A stretch of 64,000 nt of DNA from G963663735 sp963663735 (GCA_963663735.2 CAXXHN010000002.1:248001-312000), one strand, 5' to 3'; shown: positions 17,351 to 26,587, counted from the first letter of the stretch. The notes: generated by a model not told the origin, from the sequence alone. Made by a program: numbers and translations.

Positions 17351-19363
17351 TTAAGACGTAGTGAAAAAAACTTCACATACCATGTCTTTGTGAAGCCTGG
17401 TGCCGGGTTCAGGCCTCTGTGCCACTATCTTTCCACTGCCCTTGAAACTAAGCTTCAGGTCCATGCTGGAGCAGGTGACTGCTGCCTCCCGCAGGGAGAG
17501 GCCAATCAGATTGGGAACAGTCTGGCCTGAGTACGGCTGGAGTGCCGAATCTGTACCTCCTCCGGCCATCGCGACTGTTTCTTCAACTGGAGCCGATGGC
17601 TCTTCAAAAATTTCAGGATCGGTTTCAGCAGCGGCCATCTCCAGGTTCCGGTTCATGCCGGGCAGTATATCTTTGGGTACATCAAGGAATAACAGGGAGT
17701 TTTCCATGATTTCCTTAAAAGCCGGAGCCGCTACAAGTCCTCCGTAAATATGGCCTTTGGGTTCATTGATGACCACCAGGGTAATCAGGCGCGGGTTGTC
17801 CACAGGGGCAAAACCAATGAATGAAGCGTAGTATTTTCTGTTTGAATAAGAGCCATCGACAAATTTTTGTGCTGTTCCGGTTTTCCCTCCGGCTGACCAT
17901 CCATTGAGCTGGGCTTTGGTCCCGGTACCATCAAGGACTACGTTTTCCAGCGCTTTCCGCATTGACCGGCTGGTTTCCGGCTTAAGGATACTTATCCTCT
18001 CGATTTCCGTTTCCTCTTCCAGGTTGCCCTGGGGTGTGAATATTCTTTTGATAATGTGGGGTTTCACCAGGTAGCCATTATTGATTACCGATGCTACAGC
18101 CCTGACCAGCTGCAGGGGAGTCACTGAAAGTTCCTGCCCGATAGAAATGGCACAGGGAGAAAGAAGTGACCACTGGGTATCAGGCCTGACCAGGCCCACG
18201 GCTTCTCCGGGCAGTTCTATTCCGCTCTTTTCACCGAACCCGAAGGATTTCACATAATTGTAAAGAGTTTTTTCGCTCAGCCTTTTCCCCATTTTCACAC
18301 TGCCGATGTTACTGGATTTAATCAGCACTCCGGAAAAGGTTAGAGTTCCGTAATCATGATAAGTAGCCTCCCTGTATACTTTTCTGCCGCACACAGCCTG
18401 GCCGATTGAACAGTCAATTTCTTCATCCAGGGTCGACTTTCCTTCATTAAGAACTGCTGCCAGGGTAAGGATTTTAAAAGTGCTTCCCGGCTCATAGGCA
18501 TCGATAATGGCACGGTTTCGCTGGGCCAGCAGATCAGCTTTTCCAGGCTCGTTTGGATCAAAGGACGGGTAGGAGGCCATTGCCAGGATTTCTCCGGTGT
18601 TAGGGTCCATGACTATGGCGGAACCGTCCAGGGCATTGTTTTCTTCGATGGCTTTCTTAAGCGCCTTTTCAGCATAATACTGGATGGTGCGGTCAATAGT
18701 CAGGACCAGGCTGTGCCCCGCGATATTGTCCGGTTCCGGCTCTCTCCAGACACTTCTCCTTCGGCGGTCGACCTTTAACGCCAACTTGGCGCTGTTGCCC
18801 TTCAGCATAGAATCAAATCTGTATTCCACTCCTCCCTGTCCGTTTTCATCAATGTCTACCAGGCCCAGTAACTGGCAGGCCAGGTTTCCGAAGGGATAGA
18901 TCCTGGATTTTTCGGGAACGGAGATTATCCCGGGAATTTTGGATTCCCTGATGAGCCCGGATTCGGCTGGGGACAGGTCTCTCTTAATGAAGACAAAAGG
19001 TTTTTCAATGGACAGCCGCTCCATGACAACAGATTCGGGAAGATCGGTGATGGCGGAGATTTTTTCAGAAACCTCAGCAATGTTCTCAACCTTGTCCCGC
19101 TGCGCTGCCAGTGACTCGACATCTATGGTTGCGGCAAGAGGCTCCAGATTGCGGTCCAGGATTTCTCCTCTCCTCGCATGCATCAGAGCATATCCGGTCT
19201 GCTGGTAGGATGCCCTAGCGCTGTACTCCTCCCCTTTGAATCCCTGGATATAAATGAGCCTAAGACAGATACAGGTACTCCAAAGAAAAAAGAACGCTAT
19301 CAGCAATAACAGTCTATTCTTGAAGTTGCCCTTTCTGTCAAAGATTCTGTCCAGGTCTATCAT
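17351..19363 (-). CDS. ftsI: Septal penicillin-binding protein 3 (FtsI) with C-terminal PASTA domain
   Basis: Class B transpeptidase that cross-links septal peptidoglycan with FtsW. It has one N-terminal membrane helix, a dimerisation domain, and a transpeptidase domain with the three active-site motifs: STFK (residues 294-297 counted from the ATG at 19363), SSN (349-351) and KTGTA (from 493). The last 65 residues (VPNLIGLSLREAAVTC onward) form a single PASTA domain, seen in Gram-positive and some deeper-branching diderm homologues but not in E. coli FtsI. The ATG at 19363 forms an ATGA overlap with ftsL. An ATG nine bases upstream at 19372 is an alternative, but its purine run is too close. 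Confidence 0.95.
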   Translation of the reverse strand: MIDLDRIFDRKGNFKNRLLLLIAFFFLWSTCICLRLIYIQGFKGEEYSARASYQQTGYALMHARRGEILDRNLEPLAATIDVESLAAQRDKVENIAEVSEKISAITDLPESVVMERLSIEKPFVFIKRDLSPAESGLIRESKIPGIISVPEKSRIYPFGNLACQLLGLVDIDENGQGGVEYRFDSMLKGNSAKLALKVDRRRRSVWREPEPDNIAGHSLVLTIDRTIQYYAEKALKKAIEENNALDGSAIVMDPNTGEILAMASYPSFDPNEPGKADLLAQRNRAIIDAYEPGSTFKILTLAAVLNEGKSTLDEEIDCSIGQAVCGRKVYREATYHDYGTLTFSGVLIKSSNIGSVKMGKRLSEKTLYNYVKSFGFGEKSGIELPGEAVGLVRPDTQWSLLSPCAISIGQELSVTPLQLVRAVASVINNGYLVKPHIIKRIFTPQGNLEEETEIERISILKPETSRSMRKALENVVLDGTGTKAQLNGWSAGGKTGTAQKFVDGSYSNRKYYASFIGFAPVDNPRLITLVVINEPKGHIYGGLVAAPAFKEIMENSLLFLDVPKDILPGMNRNLEMAAAETDPEIFEEPSAPVEETVAMAGGGTDSALQPYSGQTVPNLIGLSLREAAVTCSSMDLKLSFKGSGKIVAQRPEPGTRLHKDMVCEVFFTTS

Positions 19364-19746
19364 TCCATCCATTCTCCGTTGCTCTTAATGAGATCAGCGT
19401 ACAGGTTGGACGATCTATATGCGGTGGAATCATCGATCACCAGAATGCCTTCAGTATTTGCACTGGTAAAACCCATCGCTAAAGCGGTGGCCTCAATTTC
19501 CTGGGGAGACAGTAGCTGGCTGTATTCCACCTGGAGGTTGGTTGTATTCTCTCTCAGTTCAGAAATCTCTTTTTGAATCTCGCAGATTTCCTTTTCCATG
19601 TCGAATATCAGGTTATTTATATAAGAATAGAAGAGGAAGGGAAGAATCAGCAGCGACACCAGCACGATAAGCCTGAAAAGCTGATGGGCAGTAAGTTTTT
19701 GTTTGGGACTGTTCAGAAAATCCTGGGTATGAAGATCCATCATCAT
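19360..19746 (-). CDS. ftsL: FtsL-like cell division protein
   Basis: A 128-residue bitopic protein with a cytoplasmic N-terminus, one membrane helix (about residues 23-45) and a periplasmic coiled coil (MEKEICEIQKEISELRE). A globular tail with ALAMGFTSANTEGILVID recalls the A-x-x-MGM-x-x-P segment of FtsL/FtsB proteins. Sequence conservation in FtsL is low; the call rests on topology and position between rsmH and ftsI, where FtsL is nearly always found. The start overlaps the rsmH stop (ATGA) with GGAG six bases upstream, and its stop overlaps the ftsI start. Confidence 0.82.
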   Translation of the reverse strand: MMMDLHTQDFLNSPKQKLTAHQLFRLIVLVSLLILPFLFYSYINNLIFDMEKEICEIQKEISELRENTTNLQVEYSQLLSPQEIEATALAMGFTSANTEGILVIDDSTAYRSSNLYADLIKSNGEWME

Positions 19747-20708
19747 CTGACTTCTCCTCCGGTTCCGGATTGAATGAGACGTTTGGCAGCGCGCAGCTTG
19801 GCACTTCGTGCCGCCGGGTTGCTTCTGACTTCATCTTCATCCGGAATAATCGGTTTCTTGGTTAGAATCTCTATTCGCTTGATCCTGTGACACGTACACA
19901 TGTCAGCCGGCTTAAAGCAGATGCATCTTCCTGCCTCAAGCTGGAATCGTTTTTTAATAATCCTGTCTTCCAGGCTGTGGAAAGTTATAAACAGCAGTCT
20001 TCCACCATCAGCCAGCCGGTCAATGGCGGTTGAACAGAATGTCTCCAGGCCTTCCAACTCACGATTGACTGCTATCCTCAGGGCCTGGAATGTCTGGGTC
20101 GCGGGATGAATCCTCTGCTTGTAGGCCGGAAGTTTTGGTTTTGCCCGTTCTACCAGCTGTGCCAGTTCAGAGGTTGAACTGATTTTTTTGCTTCGGCGAT
20201 GTTCAACTATCGCTTCTGAAATACGCCGGGCAAAACGCTCCTCACCGTATTCCTTGAGTATGGATTCCAGTTCCTTTACTGAAAGCCCGTTGACAAGATC
20301 AGCTGCTGAAAGGGGTTCGCTTTGGTCCATGCGCATGTCCAGCGGTCCATCATTCATAATGCTGAAGCCCCGGTCAGCTGTGGTTAACTGGTATCTTGAA
20401 ATTCCCAGATCAACAAGGATACCGTCCAGGATTTCAATCTTCCATTGGTCCAGGATTGAGGGAAGATTTTTAAAATTGGATTGGACAAACTTAATCCTGT
20501 CTCCAAAAGCGGACAGACGGGTTTGGGCCCTTTGCAGCGCGGAAGTGTCCCGGTCGCAGGCTATAAGCAGTCCGCCTTTTAAGCGTTCGGCAATTTCTGC
20601 TGTGTGTCCGCCGTCTCCCGCGGTAAGGTCCGCATAGGAGCATCCAGGACGGATATCAAGAAGCTCCATCACAGGGTCCATCAATACAGGTATATGCATG
20701 TTCTCCAC
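19743..20708 (-). CDS. rsmH: 16S rRNA (cytosine-1402-N4)-methyltransferase RsmH
   Basis: SAM-dependent enzyme that methylates C1402 in the 16S rRNA P-site. The 321-residue protein starts with HIPVLMDPVMELLDIRPG and has the SAM motif YADLTAGDGGHTAEI. Other RsmH signatures are DGILVDLGISRYQL, RGFSIMNDGPLDMRMD, YGEERFARRISEAI, THPATQTFQALRIAVN (seen here as IHPATQTFQALRIAVNREL) and ITFHSLEDRIIKKRF. It follows mraZ by 20 bp, the invariant mraZ-rsmH pair that opens the dcw cluster. Confidence 0.97.
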   Translation of the reverse strand: MENMHIPVLMDPVMELLDIRPGCSYADLTAGDGGHTAEIAERLKGGLLIACDRDTSALQRAQTRLSAFGDRIKFVQSNFKNLPSILDQWKIEILDGILVDLGISRYQLTTADRGFSIMNDGPLDMRMDQSEPLSAADLVNGLSVKELESILKEYGEERFARRISEAIVEHRRSKKISSTSELAQLVERAKPKLPAYKQRIHPATQTFQALRIAVNRELEGLETFCSTAIDRLADGGRLLFITFHSLEDRIIKKRFQLEAGRCICFKPADMCTCHRIKRIEILTKKPIIPDEDEVRSNPAARSAKLRAAKRLIQSGTGGEVR

Positions 20709-20728
20709 TGTGAAGACCCTCTCAGTAA

Positions 20729-21229
20729 TTAGATTCCGTACGCTGCCAGTATTGAGGAATCATCCTCAGTAATCGGGATAGCTTCCAGCTTCCTGGTTAT
20801 ATCAGTCTCTTTCCATACTTCCAAGTAGGTAGGCCGCCCGATTACGGTCACTTCACAGTCAGCCTCTCCATCTGGAAACATACTGTTTTTCAGCCGCGCG
20901 GAAATTGAGACCCTCCCCTGTTTATCCAGGTTTGTTTCCAGCCCGAAAACAGAGGTGAATGTCTGAAACTTTGTTATCGCAGTTGATGTCCTGGTATGGA
21001 CATCCTGCTTCTCAGGAGAAATTACGGAGGATGAGTTGGTCATCTCAAGAAGCTTTTCTTCAACTTTGATCCAGTTTTCCAGAGGGTAAACCCTTATCGA
21101 TTTTCCATCAGTGCTGGTGATGAAAACCTTGGCGCCGTGTTCCCCGGCGAAAAGCTTACGGTAAGTGCTGGGTATCTTGAGCCTTCCCTGGCTATCCAGC
21201 CTTGCCTGTGCACTTCCTCTGAAAACCAC
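20729..21229 (-). CDS. mraZ: Transcriptional regulator MraZ
   Basis: DNA-binding protein with two SpoVT/AbrB-like half-barrels, visible as RGSAQARLDSQGRLKIPSTY near the N-terminus and LETNLDKQGRVSISARLK near residue 100. The 166 residues are slightly longer than the common 140-150. MraZ forms a ring and in studied bacteria binds phased short repeats before its own gene to repress the dcw operon. The GTG start has GGAAGGG nine bases upstream. Matching phased TTAGG boxes lie at 21281-21326. Confidence 0.95.
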   Translation of the reverse strand: MVFRGSAQARLDSQGRLKIPSTYRKLFAGEHGAKVFITSTDGKSIRVYPLENWIKVEEKLLEMTNSSSVISPEKQDVHTRTSTAITKFQTFTSVFGLETNLDKQGRVSISARLKNSMFPDGEADCEVTVIGRPTYLEVWKETDITRKLEAIPITEDDSSILAAYGI

Positions 21230-21280
21230 TTAATAATCCCTTCCGCAACAGCGCAAATTGATCAATTAGACCATTTTGTT

Positions 21281-21333
21281 CCTAATTTATCCTAAACTAG
21301 TAGAATCCTAACCTAATTAGTCCTAAATAGCAA
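21281..21333 (-). promoter_or_regulatory. mraZ promoter with phased TTAGG boxes (putative MraZ operator)
   Basis: Five copies of TTAGG (minus strand) start at 21285, 21295, 21311, 21316 and 21326; four of them keep about one helical turn (10, 21 and 10 bp). They overlap a possible promoter: TTGCTA at 21328-21333 and TAGGAT at 21305-21310, 17 bp apart, giving a leader of about 70 bases. MraZ is known to bind short repeats spaced by about 10 bp at its own promoter, so autoregulation is a fair inference. The box sequence here differs from the enterobacterial TGGGA-type box. Confidence 0.5.
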
Positions 21334-21540
21334 TAAAAATATCCTCTTATATTTGATTTTTTTATGTCCTGTTTCTGGTAGGCTAATAAGAACGGAGCCC
21401 GGCTTGTTCTGGTATAAGTGACAGTAAAGAAGAAATATTTAGTATTAACAGTTAGTTAACTCCAGTTTTTGTTCTTTGCAAATCGAAAAATATCCAGAGA
21501 TGAACCAGGAACCCGGTATCGTGTAGGAAAGGAAATTCAA

Positions 21541-22497
21541 GTGAGAAAAGTTTTTAATTTGAGAGGTTTATTGATGTTGCTGCTGACCGGGGTATTCCTG
21601 GCTGCGGCTGGAATGGCTCAACCGGCCGTTGAGCTGAGACCGGACCAGGATAAAGATTTAATAGAGGTCTGGATAGATGGCGAATTGTTCACAAGTTACA
21701 GGTATGGCGAGGAATTCACCCGGAAGCCGGTTTTTTATCCGGTTCTTGCCCCGAATGGGGTCATGGTCAACCGGGAGCTGCCCCAAGTCAGGCCTGAAGT
21801 AGCAGAGAAGCAGGACCATCCCCATCATGAATCCCTTTTCCTGGGATACGGTAATGTTGACAGTTATGATTTTTGGAGCAACCTGAATGGGGAGAAAATC
21901 AAGCACAGGGCTGTACTGGACCAGAAAAGCGGAGACCTGGGATTACTGGAGATCCTGCTTGACTGGAATGAACCGGGAGGTCGTACCATGGTCAGGGAAA
22001 TCCGCCGAGTTGCATTCGGAGGTTCCGAAGACGTCCGCTGGATGGATCATGACATTAGCCTGACAGCTGTTGACCATGACCGGATTTTCATGGATACCAA
22101 AGAGGGTATGTTCGCCATCCGCCTCGCTGATGAACTCAGGGAAAGCGATGGAAGCGGACGTTATATCAATGCCTATGGCTGGGAAACCGACGACAACATC
22201 TGGGGAAAGAGGTGCCCATGGGTTGCTATCCGCGGAACGGTTAAGGGGAAGGATGTGACTGTAGCGATCTTTGATCATCCTTCAACTGAAAATTATCCAT
22301 CATACTGGCATGCTCGCGATTATGGGCTTTTTGCAGTCAACCCGTTTGGCCGCAAGGATTTCGTGAAAGAGTCAACCCCCCTGGCAAAGAAGCTGGAAGC
22401 CAATGAAAGCTTTCATTTCCGCTACCGGCTGCTGGTCTACAGCGGACAAGTTTCCAAGGAGCGCCTCGACCAGGATTACTGGGACTATGTGAAATAG
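21541..22497 (+). CDS. Secreted PmoA-family protein (DUF6807)
   Basis: A 318-residue protein with an N-terminal signal peptide (basic VRKVFNLRG, hydrophobic core, likely cleavage after AAAGMAQ). The body has the family motif DHPHHESLFLGYGNVDSYDFW near residue 100 and HRAVLDQKSGDLG, and ends with a beta-rich segment DHPSTENYPSYWHARDYGLFAVNPFGRKDF. These are typical of the DUF6807/PF14100 family, named for an annotation link to methane oxygenase PmoA but present in many heterotrophs; the reaction is unknown. A glycan- or sugar-related role is often suggested from context in other genomes. The GTG at 21541 has AGGAAAGGA upstream; a longer frame from 21469 would mask the signal peptide. Confidence 0.82.
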   Translation: MRKVFNLRGLLMLLLTGVFLAAAGMAQPAVELRPDQDKDLIEVWIDGELFTSYRYGEEFTRKPVFYPVLAPNGVMVNRELPQVRPEVAEKQDHPHHESLFLGYGNVDSYDFWSNLNGEKIKHRAVLDQKSGDLGLLEILLDWNEPGGRTMVREIRRVAFGGSEDVRWMDHDISLTAVDHDRIFMDTKEGMFAIRLADELRESDGSGRYINAYGWETDDNIWGKRCPWVAIRGTVKGKDVTVAIFDHPSTENYPSYWHARDYGLFAVNPFGRKDFVKESTPLAKKLEANESFHFRYRLLVYSGQVSKERLDQDYWDYVK

Positions 22498-22588
22498 TTG
22501 CGGGTTGCAGGTTGCAAGTAGCAGGTGGCAGGTGGCATAACGTTGGGTCCTGACTATATCTGTGATGTTTTTACCTGCTACCTGTCAC
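22493..22588. repeat. Word-repeat element with inverted arms (GTTGCAGG family)
   Basis: The left arm begins AATAGTTGCGGGTTGCAGG and continues with CAAGTAGCAGGTGGCAGG. The right arm at 22573-22588 reads ACCTGCTACCTGTCAC, an approximate inverse of the left. The left arm touches the stop of the DUF6807 gene; the right arm includes the last codons and stop of the yfcE-like gene. Related copies lie at 3603, 51642, 51737 and 63681. Confidence 0.6.
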
Positions 22589-23078
22589 TTTCCAGCATTA
22601 TAAAGCTGCATTTTTTTTGGGAGGTATCAAAAATCGCCAGGGACGAGGTGCCGTTGAGGCCCATTATCTCTCCGGGATTCAGAAGGATGGTATTGCCGAG
22701 TTTTTTTTTGGCCCGGGTGTGGTCATGGCCGTAACAGACCAGGTCATAATCAGCTGAATCGGCAACGGATTCGGCTATGCCGGGATAGTGGGTTACAAAT
22801 ATCCGTACGCCGTCCAGTTCCAGGCGGGCGTATTCCCCGCAGAGCTTTATGCTTTCAAATGCTTCCGCGTTAGAGGTGATCATCTGCCTGTCACCGTCAT
22901 TGTTTCCCCATACGATATAAACAGGTCTTTTCCCGGCCCATTCGCCCAGCTGTTTTATTACAAAAGGTGAACAGAGGTCTCCACAGTGGATCAGGGCGTC
23001 AGCCTCATTGACCTTGGCAAGAGCCTGTTCCAGTTTCCAGATATTGTCATGTGAATCGGACATGATCGCTATTTTCAT
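22578..23078 (-). CDS. YfcE/MJ0936-type metallophosphoesterase
   Basis: Small calcineurin-like phosphodiesterase of 166 residues, about the family's normal size. All metal-binding motifs are present: MSDSHDN (residues 6-12), HCGDLC, WGNNDGD, THYPG and CYGHDHTRA. Members hydrolyse phosphodiesters such as bis-pNPP with Mn2+; the natural substrate is unknown. The last residues (ESDR) and the stop are encoded by the right arm of a dispersed repeat, so the C-terminus may be recent. It stands alone, convergent with the DUF6807 gene. Confidence 0.88.
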   Translation of the reverse strand: MKIAIMSDSHDNIWKLEQALAKVNEADALIHCGDLCSPFVIKQLGEWAGKRPVYIVWGNNDGDRQMITSNAEAFESIKLCGEYARLELDGVRIFVTHYPGIAESVADSADYDLVCYGHDHTRAKKKLGNTILLNPGEIMGLNGTSSLAIFDTSQKKCSFIMLESDR

Positions 23079-23352
23079 AGGTTCCTCTATCCACCGTTAA
23101 CTGTCAGCAACTGATGGCCTCGGGGTTCCGGTAATACCAGGAATTACCCTCTCTCCTTACCGCATTAACTGGTGGAGGGTGCGTGAAGGTTTCTGTTACA
23201 ACTAATTATGAAGGATTTCCCTGATTTGATTCCCGAATTTCACCATTGAAATGCTTTTGAATGGCCGCTTCAAATCCCGACTGTTCAGTTTCTGGAACCG
23301 GAAGCGCGGGCCTGCTGCCTTGCACCGCTCTGATGCTGAGACAGTTTCATCC

Positions 23353-25074
23353 TCACAATCCGTTTATTTTGTCGGCGTAATTTTCAAGCAGCCTGATTGT
23401 TTCTTCCAGGCATTTTTCAGCAGGAATGACTTCCATTTTTTTATCCGCCCTGGTGAATATTTCAACGCTGCCCTCATCCAGTTTTTTCCCGACAGTAATC
23501 CTGACCGGGATTCCTATAAGTTCGGCGTCCTTGAATTTAACTCCCGGCCGTTCCTCCCTGTCATCCAGGATTGTGTCAATTCCTCGATTCCTGAGCTCCA
23601 GGTAAAGCTTTTCGGCGAATTCCATATGTGCCGGGTTGTCGGGCCGGATCAGCGTGATCACGGCCTCAAAGGGCGCAATCGAGCGAGGCAGGATCATTCC
23701 GTTTTCATCATTGTACAGTTCAACCGCAGAGGCCAGGATCCGGTCTACTCCGATTCCATAACTCCCCATTACAACCGGGATTTCCTTTCCGTTGTGGTCC
23801 AGGACAGTGGCCCCCATTGATTGACTGTATTTGGTGCCCAGTTTAAAGATATGGCCGATTTCAATAGTCTTGAAAATTTCCAGGGAAGAACCACATTTAA
23901 TGCAGCTTTCCCCAGCCTGGATTTCCCTTAGATCAGTGAATTCAGCAGTAAAATCCCGGCCCGGAGTTACATTCTCAAGGTGGTAATCATTCCGGTTGGC
24001 TCCGCAGACCATATTTCTCCTGCCCTGCAGGGAATTGTCTGCCAGGATGGAAAGGTTGCTGACTCCAAGCGGGCCCAGACTTCCCGGATCAGCACCGAAT
24101 AAATCCCGGATCTCCAGGTCGGTAGCGGGCCTGAGGTTCTCAGATCCAACCGCACCGGCCAGCTTCATTTCACATAACTGGTGGTCACCCCTGAGCAGCA
24201 GAAGCCATGCCTTGCTTTCCACGATGTAGACCAGGGACTTAATAAGATTTTCAGGTACAGTATTAAGATAGGCGGTCACTTCCTCAATGGTTTTCTGCCC
24301 GGGAGTATGGACTTCAGCAGGTTTCAAATCACCTTCCGGGTCTTCAACCGGATCCAGTTTAGAGTCAGCCCTTTCCAGGTTTGCCGCGTATCCGCATTTA
24401 TGGCAGTTGACTACCCAGTCTTCACCCGCGTCACTCTGAACCATGAATTCCTGGGATTCACTGCCTCCCATTGATCCGGAAACCGCCTGTACGGCGGTGT
24501 ATTTTAATCCGCACCGGTCAAAAATTTTCCTGTAAACCTGGTCGTGCAGGTCAAAGCTGCGGTCAAGGCCCGCCTTGTCGATATCAAAACTGTATGAATC
24601 TTTCATGGTGAACTGCCTGACTCTCAGCAGCCCTGATTTTGGCCTTGGTTCATCCCGGAATTTAAGCTGGATCTGGTACCAGATCTGGGGAAGGTCCCGG
24701 TATGATCGCAATCCGTCTTTGGCGATAGAAGTGAAAACTTCCTCGTGGGTCATACCCAGGCAGAGATCTCTTCCCGCCCTGTCTTTAATCCGGAACATGT
24801 TGGCACCCATCACATCCCAGCGGCCTGATGCCTTCCATACATCATCAGGGTTAAGAGCCGGCAGGTAAAACTCCTGGCCTCCGGCAGCGTCCATTTCCTC
24901 CCGGATGATATTTTCAATTTTCAGCAGGGAGCGCCTGGCTAGAGGCAGCAGGGAATAAATTCCTGCGCCAAGCTGCCTGATGTAACCTGCTCTCAGCAGG
25001 AGTTTGTGGGAAATGACTTCCGCGTCAGCGGGAACGTCACGTAGGGTTGGAATAAAAAGTTGGGACCAGCGCAT
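23353..25074 (-). CDS. proS: Prolyl-tRNA synthetase (bacterial type)
   Basis: Charges tRNA-Pro with proline. The 573-residue length and the order class II motif 1, motif 2 with RDEPRPKSGLLRVRQFTMKDSYSFD, an inserted editing (INS) domain of about 160 residues, motif 3 (GSYGIGVDRILASAVE) and a C-terminal anticodon-binding domain identify the bacterial ProS type. The editing domain, with VYIVESKAWLLLLRGDHQLCE, is intact and would remove mischarged alanine. It is monocistronic and divergent from glyA. Confidence 0.97.
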   Translation of the reverse strand: MRWSQLFIPTLRDVPADAEVISHKLLLRAGYIRQLGAGIYSLLPLARRSLLKIENIIREEMDAAGGQEFYLPALNPDDVWKASGRWDVMGANMFRIKDRAGRDLCLGMTHEEVFTSIAKDGLRSYRDLPQIWYQIQLKFRDEPRPKSGLLRVRQFTMKDSYSFDIDKAGLDRSFDLHDQVYRKIFDRCGLKYTAVQAVSGSMGGSESQEFMVQSDAGEDWVVNCHKCGYAANLERADSKLDPVEDPEGDLKPAEVHTPGQKTIEEVTAYLNTVPENLIKSLVYIVESKAWLLLLRGDHQLCEMKLAGAVGSENLRPATDLEIRDLFGADPGSLGPLGVSNLSILADNSLQGRRNMVCGANRNDYHLENVTPGRDFTAEFTDLREIQAGESCIKCGSSLEIFKTIEIGHIFKLGTKYSQSMGATVLDHNGKEIPVVMGSYGIGVDRILASAVELYNDENGMILPRSIAPFEAVITLIRPDNPAHMEFAEKLYLELRNRGIDTILDDREERPGVKFKDAELIGIPVRITVGKKLDEGSVEIFTRADKKMEVIPAEKCLEETIRLLENYADKINGL

Positions 25075-25305
25075 CTAATTTTCTTCTTCCTAATACTGAT
25101 TGACCACTTTCGGTGAAGTCAGTTAACATTCAACATGAAAAATATATAAAACCGATAAAATCTCAAAACAGAATTAAAGTATAAGGTTATTAATCAGTAG
25201 CCGGGGTACAATTAAAAGTACCGATAATGGAATCCGGCTGATCCAGTCGGTCTAATTCGTATAATCAGGCAGACAGAATAATAACAGAAGTAAAAGGATA
25301 GCAAT

Positions 25306-26562
25306 ATGTACAGTTCCCTGCAAGAAGTCGATCCACAGGTAGCCTTATCTCTTGCCAGCGAGGTGAAAAGGCAGGACGGAACCCTGGAGCTGATAGCTTC
25401 AGAAAATTTCGTAAGCAAAGCAGTTCTGGAGGCCGTAGGTTCCGTGTTCACTAACAAGTACGCGGAAGGCTATCCGGGACGCCGTTACTATGGAGGATGC
25501 GAATTTGCCGATGAAGTGGAGACCCTGGCTATCGAAAGAGCCAAAAAGCTTTTCGGCGCTGAACATGTGAATGTCCAACCCCATTCGGGCAGCCAGGCCA
25601 ATATAGCCTCTTACCTTGCTTTACTGGAACCGGGCGATAAGATCCTGGGTATGAATCTTTCCCACGGAGGGCATCTTACCCATGGCCATCCTCTTAATTT
25701 TTCCGGCCGGTTTTTCGAGATAGTTCCTTACGGGGTGGATAAGGTTTCTGAAACAATCGATTATGATTCCCTGGCTGAACTGGCTGAAAAGGAAAAACCC
25801 AGGCTTATTGTGGCTGGCGCCAGTGCCTACAGCCGCATCATCGATTTCAAGAGGCTGGGAGAAATAGCCAGGGCCACCGGATCCTACTTGATGGTTGATA
25901 TTGCGCATATCGCCGGAATGGTTGCCGCCGGGCTGCATCCCAGCCCGGTACCCTATGCTGACGTGGTAACTACTACCACCCATAAAACATTGCGCGGACC
26001 CAGGGGTGGAATGATCATGTGCAGGGAAGAGCATAAAAAAATGATCAACCGCAACGTATTTCCCGGAACCCAGGGCGGCCCGCTGGTTCATGTAATAGCT
26101 GGAAAGGCTGTCTGTTTCCAGGAAGCCCTGGGAAAAGGCTTCCGCGAATACCAGGCCCAGGTAATTAAGAATGCTTCCGCGCTTTCTGACACTCTCAAAG
26201 GAAAGGGTTTCCGCATTGTTTCAGGCGGCACGGACAACCACCTCTTTCTCCTGGATGTGTTTTCAAAGGGGCTGACTGGCAAAGACGCTGAAAAGAGACT
26301 GGAAGAAGCGGGTTTAACTGTAAATAAAAATACCATTCCGTATGACCAGCATCCTCCCATGGTGACAAGTGGGATCAGAATTGGAACTCCTGCTGTTACT
26401 ACCAGGGGAATGAAGGAACCGGAAATGGAGCTGATCGGCAACCTGATTGCCGAGACTCTTTCCAGCCTTGATTCTGAAGAGGTGATTGCGGGAGTCAGGG
26501 CAAAGGTTAAGTCCCTTACTACCCGATTTCCGCTTTATGCTGACCTGGTGACAAAAAGTTGA
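25306..26562 (+). CDS. glyA: Serine hydroxymethyltransferase
   Basis: PLP enzyme converting serine and tetrahydrofolate to glycine and methylene-tetrahydrofolate. The 418-residue protein has the N-terminal ELIASENFVSKAVLEA, YAEGYPGRRYYGGCEF, NVQPHSGSQAN, and the PLP-lysine motif TTTTHKTLRGPRGG. The C-terminal GIRIGTPAVTTRGM is also standard. AAGGA lies eight bases before the ATG. Its product feeds ThyA, which is encoded further on together with FolA. A 7-bp hairpin (26570-26587) follows the stop. Confidence 0.98.
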   Translation: MYSSLQEVDPQVALSLASEVKRQDGTLELIASENFVSKAVLEAVGSVFTNKYAEGYPGRRYYGGCEFADEVETLAIERAKKLFGAEHVNVQPHSGSQANIASYLALLEPGDKILGMNLSHGGHLTHGHPLNFSGRFFEIVPYGVDKVSETIDYDSLAELAEKEKPRLIVAGASAYSRIIDFKRLGEIARATGSYLMVDIAHIAGMVAAGLHPSPVPYADVVTTTTHKTLRGPRGGMIMCREEHKKMINRNVFPGTQGGPLVHVIAGKAVCFQEALGKGFREYQAQVIKNASALSDTLKGKGFRIVSGGTDNHLFLLDVFSKGLTGKDAEKRLEEAGLTVNKNTIPYDQHPPMVTSGIRIGTPAVTTRGMKEPEMELIGNLIAETLSSLDSEEVIAGVRAKVKSLTTRFPLYADLVTKS

Positions 26563-26569
26563 ACATGAT

Positions 26570-26587
26570 CAGGGGAGATTTCCCCTG
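26570..26587 (+). terminator. Hairpin after glyA
   Basis: CAGGGGA-GATT-TCCCCTG forms a perfect 7-bp stem with a four-base loop, eight bases after the glyA stop. There is no U-run, so it is only a weak terminator candidate. Confidence 0.35.

Noticed and set aside
22493..22540. Possible CRISPR or tandem repeat array at GTTGCAGG words
   Set aside because: Words are irregular, without equal-length spacers; they recur as dispersed single elements.
23251..23820. 189-codon plus frame at the end of proS
   Set aside because: Most of it is antisense to the conserved ProS C-terminus.
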